A DNA stretch of 64,000 nt, from positions 1 through 64,000 of the forward strand of contig NZ_CP119411.1 in assembly GCF_029223885.1 (NCBI RefSeq), given 5' to 3'. Below are positions 35,322 to 43,762 of the stretch, piece after piece. Positions within the stretch are counted from its first letter, which is position 1, and each line of letters opens with the position of its first letter. Under the pieces are notes generated by a model, which saw only the letters and a program-made list of their open reading frames with translations, had not been told where the DNA came from and searched no databases. The DNA comes from Pararhizobium gei. Its GTDB lineage: Bacteria > Pseudomonadota > Alphaproteobacteria > Rhizobiales > Rhizobiaceae. A program made the position numbers and the translations under genes.

Positions 35322-35669
35322 TTAGCGGATCATGTAGACTTTCTTGATCGTCTCATGGACGGTGCAAACGCCCTTCCAGTCCTTGGGGAAGAAGGCGGCG
35401 GTGTCCGGCGTGATCTCGATCACCTCACCAGACTCATGCACATAGGTGCCGCGGCCTTCGAGGAAGTGGCAGAATTCATCACGGGTCACATGGCATTCCC
35501 ATGTGCCGGGCGTGCAGATCCACAAACCGCATTCGCTCTCGCCATTCGGGCCTTTGTGGATCAGCCGGCCGGAGACCTGGCTGACGCCTTCGATCATTGT
35601 GGGGATGGTGCCCCAGTCGACCAGGTCGGTTTGCGCGAGCGGATTTTGCATCAGGGGTGCAGTGGTCAT
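35322..35669 (-). CDS. Small cupin (cupin_3/DUF861-type) protein
   Basis: 115 residues: SGRLIHKGPNGESECGLWIC, TPGTWECHVTRDEFCHFLEG, VHESGEVIEITPDTAAFFPK and CTVHETIKKVYMIR. This is the DUF861 cupin barrel, a stand-alone small cupin whose relatives include EutQ-like and ureidoglycine aminohydrolase-like proteins. It is paralogous to the next gene upstream. The barrel has histidine and glutamate residues that could bind a metal, but no function is established for this subgroup. Confidence 0.8.
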   Translation of the reverse strand: MTTAPLMQNPLAQTDLVDWGTIPTMIEGVSQVSGRLIHKGPNGESECGLWICTPGTWECHVTRDEFCHFLEGRGTYVHESGEVIEITPDTAAFFPKDWKGVCTVHETIKKVYMIR

Positions 35670-35693
35670 TGTCTTGTCCTTTCGAGCGACCGT

Positions 35694-36056
35694 TCAGGCC
35701 AGCATATAAATATTGCGCATGGTCTCGTGGACCGTGCATTCGCCGGTCCAGCCGGCTTTGAACATTACCGCCGTCCCGGCGGCGACCTCGATCACCTCGC
35801 CGTCGTCGGAGCGGTAGGTCGCTGACCCGGCAACGAAATGGCAAAACTCGTCGCGCGGGATCGACAGCCGCCAGCGACCGGGCGTGCAGACCCAGATGCC
35901 GGTTTCCGGCTGGTTGTTAGGCCCCTTGAACAGCAGGCGTCCGGTCGATGTCGACGTGCCTTCGATGGCATCCGACTGCACGCCCCAGTCGACGAGATCG
36001 TCAAACGTGGTCGCGCCATGGATATGCGGCGCCGTCGTCTTCAGGGTATCAACCAT
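35694..36056 (-). CDS. Small cupin (cupin_3/DUF861-type) protein, paralogue
   Basis: 120 residues from the ATG at 36056 (MVDTLKTTAPHIHGATT), which overlaps the glycosyltransferase stop by 8 bases; a longer start inside that gene is rejected. Motifs SGRLLFKGPNNQPETGIWVC (with TGRLL), IPRDEFCHFVAGSATYRSDD and CTVHETMRNIYMLA align almost end to end with the neighbouring cupin, so the two arose by tandem duplication. They may form a heteromeric cupin or act on successive intermediates. Confidence 0.78.
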   Translation of the reverse strand: MVDTLKTTAPHIHGATTFDDLVDWGVQSDAIEGTSTSTGRLLFKGPNNQPETGIWVCTPGRWRLSIPRDEFCHFVAGSATYRSDDGEVIEVAAGTAVMFKAGWTGECTVHETMRNIYMLA

Positions 36057-37344
36057 TGTCCTGGCCGTCCTTGAGCAAGGCGTCGAGAATGCCGGCTGCC
36101 TTCTGCGGTCCGTTCTGGCTTTGCATGTGGGTTGAAGTGGCAACCAGCTTGGCCTTCATGACGGGATCGTTGATCATATGATCGAGCCGGGTGGCCAGAT
36201 CCTCGTCGGTCCAGTCATAGCGCGGCATCTTGAAGCCGTGGCCGGTTTCATCGACGCGGGTCGCATTGTCGTGACCGTCCCAGACATAGGGCATGATGAT
36301 CGCCGGCTTGCCGAAATAGAGGCACTCGGTGAACGAGTTGTTGCCGCCATGATGGATGACGGCATCGACCTGCGGGATCACCGAGGGCTGCGGGAACCAG
36401 CTGTCGATGATGACGTTGTCGGGCAGGTTTTCGTACTGGTCCTTGTAGTCGCCGACATTAACCAGCGCCCGGTAGGGCAGCGTGCCGACTGTGGCGATGA
36501 TCCGCTTCAGAAGATCCGTATCGCCGGCGCCCAGGCTGCCGAAGCTGACATAGAGCAGCGGCTTATCGTTGTTGGCCTTGAAGACAGGCACGTCATAGGC
36601 TTTTTCGGAGCGCACGCAGCCTTCGAGATACTGGAACTGGCCGGGATCGAGGGGGTGTTCGCGTTCAAATTTGACGGCCTCCGGATAGAGCAGCAGGTTC
36701 ATAAAGGGCGAGGCCTCAAAGAACTGGCCGATCGGATAGGCCGCCTCGCCCGTCGATGTCAGGAAGGTGTTGAAGTCATCATGGATCGGCTTGATGACGT
36801 CATTGAAATGGTCACGATAGGCCGCGTGTCCGGCAAAATCCTTGGCGCCGCAGCCCGACAGATGCGGCGGAATCTTCGGATCCTCGATCTCGTTTTCCGA
36901 GCAGGAGATGATGCGCACCCAGGGTTTGCCGGACTGCTTGATGGCCGGAAACAGGATAACATTGTCGACGCAGATCAGGTCGGGCTTGATCCGCTCCAAT
37001 ACGCCCGGAAGGTCCTTCTGCGCCCATTTCGCGCTGTCGACGATCGCCGTCCAGCAATCCTTTACATAGGTATCGATCTGCTCGTAGGGGCTCTTGCGGA
37101 AGTTCGGAATGTGGCCGTTGATAAAGTCCTCCCAGAATTTTGCCATCTGTTCCGGCGGCATCGGTTCCGACAGGTTCACCGAATGGGCCTCGAAGCCATA
37201 GCCCTCATAGACCGATACGAAACCCGGATCGGACAGGAAGACAGCCTTGTGACCGAGCGCCTCGACCGCTTGAGCGATTCCGACCGAGTTCAAAGCCGGA
37301 CCGAAGGCGGCTTCGGGAAAAAATGCGATTGTCTTTTGCGACAT
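36049..37344 (-). CDS. Family-1 glycosyltransferase (UDP-glucuronosyl/glucosyltransferase type)
   Basis: 431 residues. The N-terminal acceptor domain starts KTIAFFPEAAFGPALNSVGI, and the C-terminal donor domain has LLYVSFGSLGAGDTDLL near residue 262 and the sugar-nucleotide-binding stretch VDAVIHHGGNNSFTECLYFG near 330, followed by PYVWDGHDNATRVDETGHG. These are the hallmarks of GT1/MGT-family enzymes that glycosylate small hydrophobic or cationic acceptors from UDP-sugar. A paralogue lies at 42442-43710. Both flank a polyamine-type ABC importer, a very unusual partnership. The acceptor is unknown. Confidence 0.85.
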   Translation of the reverse strand: MSQKTIAFFPEAAFGPALNSVGIAQAVEALGHKAVFLSDPGFVSVYEGYGFEAHSVNLSEPMPPEQMAKFWEDFINGHIPNFRKSPYEQIDTYVKDCWTAIVDSAKWAQKDLPGVLERIKPDLICVDNVILFPAIKQSGKPWVRIISCSENEIEDPKIPPHLSGCGAKDFAGHAAYRDHFNDVIKPIHDDFNTFLTSTGEAAYPIGQFFEASPFMNLLLYPEAVKFEREHPLDPGQFQYLEGCVRSEKAYDVPVFKANNDKPLLYVSFGSLGAGDTDLLKRIIATVGTLPYRALVNVGDYKDQYENLPDNVIIDSWFPQPSVIPQVDAVIHHGGNNSFTECLYFGKPAIIMPYVWDGHDNATRVDETGHGFKMPRYDWTDEDLATRLDHMINDPVMKAKLVATSTHMQSQNGPQKAAGILDALLKDGQDNG

Positions 37345-37362
37345 GGGGTTCCCCTTTGATTC

Positions 37363-38421
37363 TTAAATCTGGAATAGCCGGATGCGATCCGGGTCGATCA
37401 CGATATGGATCGTTTCGCCGACGGTGTGGGGTACCAAGGCATTGGCCGCCACCCGCACCTGGAGCGGCACCTGGCTGGCGGCGATCCGGACATGCAAAAC
37501 GCGGTCGAGACCGTGATAGGCCATGTCGACGATCGTTCCTGCGATGCCCGCCCCGCTTGTCGCCACCGTGATGTTTTCAGGCCGGACGGCGAGTGTTGTC
37601 GGGCCGCGGATATCGGTTTTGACGGCAAGGCTCAGCCCTTTGGCGCTGAAGCCGCCATCCTGTCCGACCGCACCGTCGATGAAATTCATCACGCCGATGA
37701 AGTTGGCGACGAAGCGATCCGCCGGCGTCTCGTAGACCTCCTCGGGCGAACCGCATTGCAGCAGCCTGCCGTCTTTCAGGATCGCCATGCGGTCGGCCAT
37801 GACGAGGGCCTCTTCCTGATCGTGGGTGACGATGATGAAGGTAATGCCGACCTCATGCTGAAGACGTTTCAGTTCGAGTTGCATGCGTTCGCGCAGTTTC
37901 TTGTCGAGGGCGCCGAGCGGTTCGTCGAGCAGCAGCACCTTCGGGCGCTTGACCAGGGCGCGGGCGAGCGCGACGCGCTGCTTCTGCCCGCCCGACAGTT
38001 GCTCGGGCTTGCGGGCGGCGAACTGGCCAAGGTCGGTCACCGTCATGATCTCCTCGACGCGCCGGGCTATCTCCGCCTTCGGCAGCCGGTCCATCTCAAG
38101 GCCATAGGCAAGGTTTTGGGCGACGGTCATATGCGGGAACAGGGCATAGGACTGGAACATCAGGTTGAGCGGCCGCTTTTCCGGCGGCAGCTTGGAAATG
38201 TCGTTCCCCTCCAGCAGGATACGCCCCCAGCTCGGCGTCTCGAAGCCGGCCAGCATGCGCAACAGCGTGGTCTTGCCGCAGCCGGACGGACCGAGCAGGG
38301 CAAAGAACTCGTTGCGTCGGATGTCCAGCGACACGTGATCGACGGCGGCCACCGGACCAAAGCTTTTGTGCAGGCCGTCGATCGTCAGGATCGGCTCATG
38401 GGCAAGGGACGTGTCGGTCAT
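37363..38421 (-). CDS. Polyamine/Fe3+-type ABC transporter ATP-binding protein (PotA-like)
   Basis: 352 residues from the ATG at 38421, whose ATGA overlaps the permease stop. Walker A GPSGCGKTTLLRML near residue 46, Q loop MFQSYALFPHMTV, signature LSGGQKQRVALARALV near 137 and Walker B VLLLDEPLGALDKKLRERM near 158. The C-terminal TOBE region (ENITVATSGAGIAGTIVDMA) is present. It is of the PotA/PotG class and drives import through the two permeases upstream. It is part of one compact operon with SBP, PotB- and PotC-like subunits. Confidence 0.92.
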   Translation of the reverse strand: MTDTSLAHEPILTIDGLHKSFGPVAAVDHVSLDIRRNEFFALLGPSGCGKTTLLRMLAGFETPSWGRILLEGNDISKLPPEKRPLNLMFQSYALFPHMTVAQNLAYGLEMDRLPKAEIARRVEEIMTVTDLGQFAARKPEQLSGGQKQRVALARALVKRPKVLLLDEPLGALDKKLRERMQLELKRLQHEVGITFIIVTHDQEEALVMADRMAILKDGRLLQCGSPEEVYETPADRFVANFIGVMNFIDGAVGQDGGFSAKGLSLAVKTDIRGPTTLAVRPENITVATSGAGIAGTIVDMAYHGLDRVLHVRIAASQVPLQVRVAANALVPHTVGETIHIVIDPDRIRLFQI

Positions 38422-39206
38422 TGCATCTGTTCTTTGTTGAGCCACTGGGAGATAAGCAGCGCCAGCGCGCTGACCCCCATGACGATCGTGGCAAGGGCAT
38501 TGATTTCCGGGGTGATGCCAAACCGGATCATCGAATAGATCTGGATCGGCAGGGTGATCGAGGACCGTCCGGCGCCGGCGGTGAAGAAGGCGATGATGAA
38601 CTCGTCAACCGAAAGCGTGAAGGCGAGCAGGCCGCCGGCAATGATCGCCGGCAAGAGCACCGGAAATGTCACGCGCCAGAATGTCGTCCAGCCGGAGGCG
38701 CCGAGATCCCGCGACGCCTCGACGATCGAATAGTCGAAATGCTTGAGCCGCGCCCTGACCACCGAACTGACGAAGGCGAGATCGAAGATCACATGGCTGA
38801 TGATGATCGTGTGCAGGCCGAGCGTCACGTTCAACAGCGAGAAGAAGGTGAGCAGCGCGACCGCCAACACGATGTCGGGAATGACCATCGGCGCAAACGC
38901 CAGCGCCTCAAGCCCTGTGCTCTTGCGCCGCCGCGTTTCCATGCCGAGCCCCAGAAGCGTTCCGAGCACCGTCGAGATCAGGGTCGCGAAAAGGGCAACG
39001 ACCAGCGTGTTCCAGGCGGCACCCAGAATCTCGCCATTGCCGGCGAGCGCCGCGTACCATTTGAACGAAAAGCCCGACCAGCTTGTCGGCAGGCCAGCAT
39101 CGTTGAACGACAGCGCCACCAGCACGGCGATCGGCAGGTAGAGAAAGCCGAACACGGCGAACAGGACAAGACGGCCCTGAAGGCGCGAGGGTCTTGCCGC
39201 GCTCAT
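38418..39206 (-). CDS. ABC transporter permease, PotC-like
   Basis: 262 residues with six membrane segments and the FNDAGLPTSWSGFSFKWYAAL motif near residue 32, characteristic of PotC/PotI permeases. The EAA-like loop is SIVEASRDLGASGWTTFWRV near residue 155. It overlaps both neighbours by 4 bases and makes the membrane channel with the PotB-like permease. Confidence 0.92.
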   Translation of the reverse strand: MSAARPSRLQGRLVLFAVFGFLYLPIAVLVALSFNDAGLPTSWSGFSFKWYAALAGNGEILGAAWNTLVVALFATLISTVLGTLLGLGMETRRRKSTGLEALAFAPMVIPDIVLAVALLTFFSLLNVTLGLHTIIISHVIFDLAFVSSVVRARLKHFDYSIVEASRDLGASGWTTFWRVTFPVLLPAIIAGGLLAFTLSVDEFIIAFFTAGAGRSSITLPIQIYSMIRFGITPEINALATIVMGVSALALLISQWLNKEQMQ

Positions 39207-40066
39207 GGCTCCACCCTCGCGCGCTCGCCACTGGCATGGGCGGTCGCCCGGGCCTGCAGCATTAGGAGGAGGATCATGATGGCGATCAATACGAGGCCAA
39301 GCGCTGCACCGAACGGCCAGTCATTGGCGCTCAGGAACTGGTCGTAGACGACATTGCCGATCATCTGGAAACGACCGCCGCCAAGCAGCGCAGGTGTCAC
39401 GAAATTGCCGATCGACAGCACGAAGACGAAAACGCCGCCGGCGGCCACACCCGGCAGGGTGAGCGGCAGCGTGACGCGCCAGAAGGTCCGGATCGGACCG
39501 CCGCCAAGATCGCGGGAGGCTTCCATCAGTTCCGGATTGAGCCGCGACAGGGATGAATAGATCGCCAGGATCACGAAGGGCAGATAGTTGTAGACAAGGC
39601 CGATGATCACCGCGCTTTCCGTGTAGAGCAGAGATAGCGGTTCGCCCTGGTAGCCGAACCAGCGCAGCAGATTGTTGATCAGACCCTCGCGATTGAGCAG
39701 CACCATCCAGGCATAGGTGCGGATCAGGTAATTGCTCCAGAAGGGCAGCACCGCGAAGAACAGCAGCATGGGCTGGCGCAGGCGCGGCGCGCGACTGATT
39801 GCATAGGCTGCCGGATAGGCGATCAGGATGGCCAGCAGCGTGGCAAGGCCGGCTATGCGCGCCGATGTCAGGAAAATCTTTGCGTAAAGCGGATCGACGA
39901 CGCGGGCGAAGTTTTCAAGCGTGACCGTATACTCGATCCCTCCCCATACGCCGCGTTCGAAAAAGGCGTAGGACAGAATCAGCAGGCACGGCGCCACCAT
40001 GAACACAACGAGCCAGGCAATGGCCGGCGCGGCGAGCAGGTTCGATCGGGCGGATTGATAGGACAT
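39203..40066 (-). CDS. ABC transporter permease, PotB-like
   Basis: 287 residues from the ATG at 40066 (MSYQSARSNLLAAPAIAWLV), chosen because the first membrane helix follows directly; the frame is open further upstream without a start signal. LIRTYAWMVLLNREGLINNL near residue 112 and the EAA loop LNPELMEASRDLGGGPIRTF near 180 are typical of PotB/PotH permeases. Works with the PotC-like subunit and the ATPase downstream. Confidence 0.9.
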   Translation of the reverse strand: MSYQSARSNLLAAPAIAWLVVFMVAPCLLILSYAFFERGVWGGIEYTVTLENFARVVDPLYAKIFLTSARIAGLATLLAILIAYPAAYAISRAPRLRQPMLLFFAVLPFWSNYLIRTYAWMVLLNREGLINNLLRWFGYQGEPLSLLYTESAVIIGLVYNYLPFVILAIYSSLSRLNPELMEASRDLGGGPIRTFWRVTLPLTLPGVAAGGVFVFVLSIGNFVTPALLGGGRFQMIGNVVYDQFLSANDWPFGAALGLVLIAIMILLLMLQARATAHASGERARVEP

Positions 40067-40145
40067 GCAGGCGTTCCAGGAGATGGCATTGCCGTGACGG
40101 CCGGACCATGACGGCCGCGGATTGGCACGGCGGCCAAAGAGGTAC

Positions 40146-40175
40146 CGATGAGGGAGACGCACGCCTCCCTCATCG
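40146..40175 (-). terminator. Attenuator hairpin after the substrate-binding protein gene
   Basis: Perfect 11-base arms CGATGAGGGAG (40146-40156) and CTCCCTCATCG (40165-40175) around an 8-base loop, between the stop of the binding-protein gene and the PotB-like permease. No T tract follows. This placement is usual for operons that make binding protein in excess over membrane subunits. Confidence 0.6.
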
Positions 40176-40207
40176 AACAGCGGTGTCGAAACCGATTGCT
40201 AGCCGGC

Positions 40208-41278
40208 TTAGTTGGAGGCCTTGATCTCGCTGACAGCGCGGGAATAGTCCTTCTGGGCAGCGCCCAAGTCACGCAAAAGCTCGTACTTGGTCAGTTCCGC
40301 AGGGGTCATGCCCATGTTCGGATATTGCTCGATCAGCGCCTTGTCGAGGCTCTCCATCGCTGCCTTGTTCGGCACCTTGTAGAGGATGTTCTGGGCAGCC
40401 CAGGCATGGTTTGTCGGATCGAGGATGAAGTTGATGAACTTCATCGCCGCGTCCTTCTTTTCCGAGCCCTTCATCACGACGATAGTATCGACCCACAGAT
40501 CCGAACCTTCCTTCGGCACGACAAACTTGATGTCCTTGTTCTCGGTGATGCCGTAATTGCACCAGCCGTCCCAGGCATGCACCAGCGAGGCTTCGGCGGA
40601 GACGAGCTTGGAATAGAAGGTCGTATCGTCATAGGCGAGCAGCGTCTTCTTCGCCGCGATCAGCAGATCCTTGACCTCGGCGATCTTTGCCGGGTCCGTC
40701 TCGTTGACCGAGTAGCCCTTGGCCAGTTCGCCTGCCGCCATCAGCCAGCGGTCGGTCGCCAGCATCGTGGTCTTGCCCTTGATGTCATCGGACGGGGCCA
40801 GCAGGTTCATCCAGCTGTCCGGTACCGTCTTGACCAGATCCGAACGATAGCACAGCCCTGTCGTGCCCCAGGTATAGGGCACCGAATAGGCATTGCCGGG
40901 ATCATAGGCAAGACTTGCCGCTTCCGGATAGAGGTTGGACAGGTTCGGAATGGCCGCCTTGTCGAGCGGCTCGACCAGGCTCTGGTGATTGAGGATTTCG
41001 GCAAAGGGCGACGACACAAAGACGATGTCGTAGCCCTTGCCCTGGCTCGCCATCAGCTTGCCCATGATTTCTTCGTTGGTGGCATGGTTGACCACTTCGA
41101 TTTCAAGCCCGGTCGCGGCCTTGAACGTCTCGGCGATGTCCTTTGCCATATAGCCATCCCAGTTCGAGATGACGAGATCGGCAGCATGGGCCGCACCAAG
41201 GCTGCCGGCCAGCATTGTCGCGGCGAGCAGGTGGACGGCATAGGCACGCGTTCTGGCGTATCCGTTTTTGGTTTGCAC
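40208..41278 (-). CDS. Polyamine-type ABC transporter substrate-binding protein (PotD/PotF-like)
   Basis: 356 residues from the GTG at 41278, chosen because AAGGGAGAGA lies just upstream and a proper signal peptide follows (YAVHLLAATMLAGSLGAAHA). Mature features LVISNWDGYMAKDIAETFKA, VPYTWGTTGLCYRSDLV and VHAWDGWCNYGITENKD fit PotD/PotF-type binding proteins, which bind putrescine, spermidine or similar cations. It is first in the minus-strand operon and is divergent from the GntR gene. The precise ligand is not evident and could be a polyamine-like or amino-sugar-like compound. Confidence 0.9.
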   Translation of the reverse strand: MQTKNGYARTRAYAVHLLAATMLAGSLGAAHAADLVISNWDGYMAKDIAETFKAATGLEIEVVNHATNEEIMGKLMASQGKGYDIVFVSSPFAEILNHQSLVEPLDKAAIPNLSNLYPEAASLAYDPGNAYSVPYTWGTTGLCYRSDLVKTVPDSWMNLLAPSDDIKGKTTMLATDRWLMAAGELAKGYSVNETDPAKIAEVKDLLIAAKKTLLAYDDTTFYSKLVSAEASLVHAWDGWCNYGITENKDIKFVVPKEGSDLWVDTIVVMKGSEKKDAAMKFINFILDPTNHAWAAQNILYKVPNKAAMESLDKALIEQYPNMGMTPAELTKYELLRDLGAAQKDYSRAVSEIKASN

Positions 41279-41358
41279 GGATCTCTCCCTTTTGTTGATT
41301 GTTCCAACCTCTTCGGCGAGGCGTCGGTAGCCCGATCTCATGTCGCCGTTGGACCGCA

Positions 41359-41380
41359 GTATTATTTTTAAAAAAAATAC
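41359..41380. promoter_or_regulatory. Palindromic operator candidate in divergent promoter
   Basis: GTATTATTTTT (41359-41369) is followed immediately by AAAAAAAATAC (41370-41380), an 11+11 palindrome with one mismatch. It lies between the binding-protein operon and the GntR gene, within an AT-rich stretch that probably holds both promoters. Binding by the adjacent GntR protein is inferred from position. Confidence 0.5.
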
Positions 41381-41489
41381 GTCAATAGGGAATCTGAATT
41401 TTTTCGACTGCTACCAAAAATCGCGGCTCAAGGCTTGCGAAACGATCTGGAAAAGGCCAGCATGCAGCCCTTACGACGACAGGTGGGAC

Positions 41490-42422
41490 ATGGCGATAGA
41501 GCCGGGGCGCATTCATCACCGCCATGTGGAATTGGCGCAAAAAATACTGGATTTTGCCAGTGAGCGCGGCATGTCGCCGGGCGAGCGACTTGCCGAACAG
41601 GCGCTCGCCTCGCACTGCAATGTCTCCAGAACGCCGGTGCGCAAGGCCCTGCAGGTGCTTTCGGAACGAGCGCTGATCACCGCCGATGCCGAAGGCGGCT
41701 TTCTGCTGGCCGTCGATCCGATCACGGTGGCGCGGCTTGATGATGGCGGCGAAAACGATGGGGAAACAGAGGTCTATAGCGCCATCCTGCGCGATCTGTC
41801 GGCGGGACGGATCACCGAGGCGCAGACGGTTGCGGGTCTGCAGCGACGTTATGACGTCTCCCGGCAGACGGTACAAAACGCGCTGCAAAAACTTGCCGAG
41901 GATAATCTGGCCGAGCGCGGCGCCGGTCAGCAATGGTTGCTGAAGCAGTTCGCGCTGGGAACCGATGCGGTTGCCAAATCCTACGAATTCCGCTTGGCCA
42001 CCGAACCGCTGACACTGACGTTGCCTGAGTTCCGCCGCGACCTGCCGGCGCTGGCGTCGCTTAGACAATCCATGCTGATCCTGCGCAGCATGAGCGAGGC
42101 GGATTTCGACCGTAAACTGTTCGAGCGCACCGATTTCGACTTCCACATGCTGGTGGCGCGGGGCTGCGGCAATCCCTTCATGGCGGAGGCGCTGACAAAC
42201 CACCACCGGCGCCGGCGTGCCAACGCCGCAGCAGGCCATGTCAACACCTACCGGCTGATGCAATCCAATCTGGAGCACATCCAGATTCTCGAGCAGATCG
42301 AGCGTGGCCAGATGGAGCTTGCCGCCGATCTGATGCGTGTGCATATACAGCTGTCGCAATCGCTGAGACCGCGCCTTGCGGGTCGCGGCGTGCCCCCTGC
42401 CTTCAAGCTCGTATCGCGATAA
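41490..42422 (+). CDS. GntR-family transcriptional regulator (FCD-type effector domain)
   Basis: 310 residues from the ATG at 41490, with AGGTGGG ahead; the frame is open further upstream. A winged helix-turn-helix lies at residues 10-70 (LAEQALASHCNVSRTPVRKA), and a second GntR-like helix-turn-helix follows (LQRRYDVSRQTVQNALQKLA near residue 116), so the protein has two DNA-binding-like modules before the FCD-like C-terminal region (ERTDFDFHMLVARGCGNPFM, HIQILEQIERGQMELAADLM). It is divergent from the ABC operon and upstream of glycosyltransferase and aldehyde dehydrogenase genes, so it probably controls the whole cluster. Confidence 0.85.
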   Translation: MAIEPGRIHHRHVELAQKILDFASERGMSPGERLAEQALASHCNVSRTPVRKALQVLSERALITADAEGGFLLAVDPITVARLDDGGENDGETEVYSAILRDLSAGRITEAQTVAGLQRRYDVSRQTVQNALQKLAEDNLAERGAGQQWLLKQFALGTDAVAKSYEFRLATEPLTLTLPEFRRDLPALASLRQSMLILRSMSEADFDRKLFERTDFDFHMLVARGCGNPFMAEALTNHHRRRRANAAAGHVNTYRLMQSNLEHIQILEQIERGQMELAADLMRVHIQLSQSLRPRLAGRGVPPAFKLVSR

Positions 42423-42441
42423 GACAACCAAATCCGAATAG

Positions 42442-43710
42442 ATGACAGATCAAAAGACCATTGCCCTCTTCCCCGAAGCAAGCTACGGCGCCGCCCTCAA
42501 CTGTGTCGGCATCGCACAGGAACTGCGACGGCTCGGTGCTCGGCCCGTGTTCATCTGTCACCCAGGCTTTAGCGGCGTTTTTGCCGAATATGGCTTCGCC
42601 GAATATCAGCTGGGCGGCTGCGGACCGGTCCAGACGACCGATTGGAACGACTTCATCGGCCGCCATCAAGACGCCTTCCGGCAGACGCCCTTCGAGCAGC
42701 TAACCTCCTATGTCGGCCCTACCTGGGATGCGATCGTCGAGACGGCAATCAGCGTCGAGGAACCACTGCGGCAATTGCTGGCGCGCCTGAAGCCGGATGC
42801 CATCGTGCTGGACAATGTGGTGATGTTTCCGGCTGTGGCGACAGCCGGAGTGCCGTGGATCCGGGTGGTTTCCTGCGCCGAGACCGAGATTCCCGATGCC
42901 CTCGTCCCGCCCTATCTCTCCGGGCTTGCAGAAACACCGGGCTCCGATTGGAAGACCTTTTCCGGGACCTATGACAAAGTAACGGCCGCCGCCTACAAGA
43001 AGTTTTCCACCTTCGTGGCTGACTGCGGGCTGAAGCCGCCAGCCGCACCCTTGTTTCTCGACGCTTCGCCGGACCTCAATCTTCTTCTGGCGCCGGAGAT
43101 CATTCGCCACCGCCGCGCCGAACCGCTTGATCCGCAGCGTTTCATCTTCCTGGATGGCTGCGTGCGCCGCGAGACGCCCTATCAGGCGCCGCGCTTTGCC
43201 AGCCGCAACGATGCCCCGCTGGTTCTGACCAGTTTCGGGTCGCTGGGCGCCATGGATGTCGACATGCTCCAGCGGATGATCGATGTCTTCGCCACCCTGC
43301 CCTATCGCTTCCTCATCAATGCCGGTCACTGGCGCGACGAATATGTTCAGGTCCCGGACAATGTCTTTCTCGACAACTGGTTCCCGCAACCGTCCGTCGT
43401 CGAGCAATCGAGCCTGTTCATCCACCACGGCGGCAATAACAGCTTCTGCGAAGCGCTTTACTACGGCGTTCCCTCGCTGGTGATGCCCTATTGCTGGGAC
43501 GGGCATGACAACGCGCGCCGCGCCGAGGAGACCGGTGTCGGTCGTATGCTCGATCGCTACAACTGGTCGCCAGACCAACTGGCCGGCGTCATCGACAGGC
43601 TTCTATCCGACCGCGCCATGCAGGCGCGCTTGCAGGAGAACGCGTCGAAGATGCAGGCATTTGCCGGTGCTACCCGCGCCGCCGAGGCGATCCTCAAACT
43701 CATCGGTTGA
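42442..43710 (+). CDS. Family-1 glycosyltransferase, paralogue of the 36049-37344 protein
   Basis: 422 residues, aligning over most of its length with the other glycosyltransferase: KTIALFPEASYGAALNCVGI, LDNVVMFPAVATAGVPWIRV, LVLTSFGSLGAMDVDMLQRM near residue 260, and LFIHHGGNNSFCEALYYGVP near 330 with PYCWDGHDNARRAEETGVG. The donor site with HHGGNNS is intact in both copies. The pair sits on both sides of the importer operon. This suggests two glycosylation steps or two acceptors. It is co-directional with the GntR gene 20 bases upstream. Confidence 0.85.
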   Translation: MTDQKTIALFPEASYGAALNCVGIAQELRRLGARPVFICHPGFSGVFAEYGFAEYQLGGCGPVQTTDWNDFIGRHQDAFRQTPFEQLTSYVGPTWDAIVETAISVEEPLRQLLARLKPDAIVLDNVVMFPAVATAGVPWIRVVSCAETEIPDALVPPYLSGLAETPGSDWKTFSGTYDKVTAAAYKKFSTFVADCGLKPPAAPLFLDASPDLNLLLAPEIIRHRRAEPLDPQRFIFLDGCVRRETPYQAPRFASRNDAPLVLTSFGSLGAMDVDMLQRMIDVFATLPYRFLINAGHWRDEYVQVPDNVFLDNWFPQPSVVEQSSLFIHHGGNNSFCEALYYGVPSLVMPYCWDGHDNARRAEETGVGRMLDRYNWSPDQLAGVIDRLLSDRAMQARLQENASKMQAFAGATRAAEAILKLIG

Positions 43711-43731
43711 CCGGGCAACGCCCGGTCAACC
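43705..43731 (+). terminator. Strong hairpin overlapping the glycosyltransferase stop
   Basis: Perfect 12-base arms GGTTGACCGGGC (43705-43716) and GCCCGGTCAACC (43720-43731) with a 3-base loop AAC; the TGA stop is inside the left arm. No T tract follows, so it is likely an intrinsic pause or mRNA-stability structure between this gene and the aldehyde dehydrogenase 32 bases on. Confidence 0.6.
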
Positions 43732-43762
43732 GCCGCGAAGACTAAGTCTGGAAAGGGACGAC

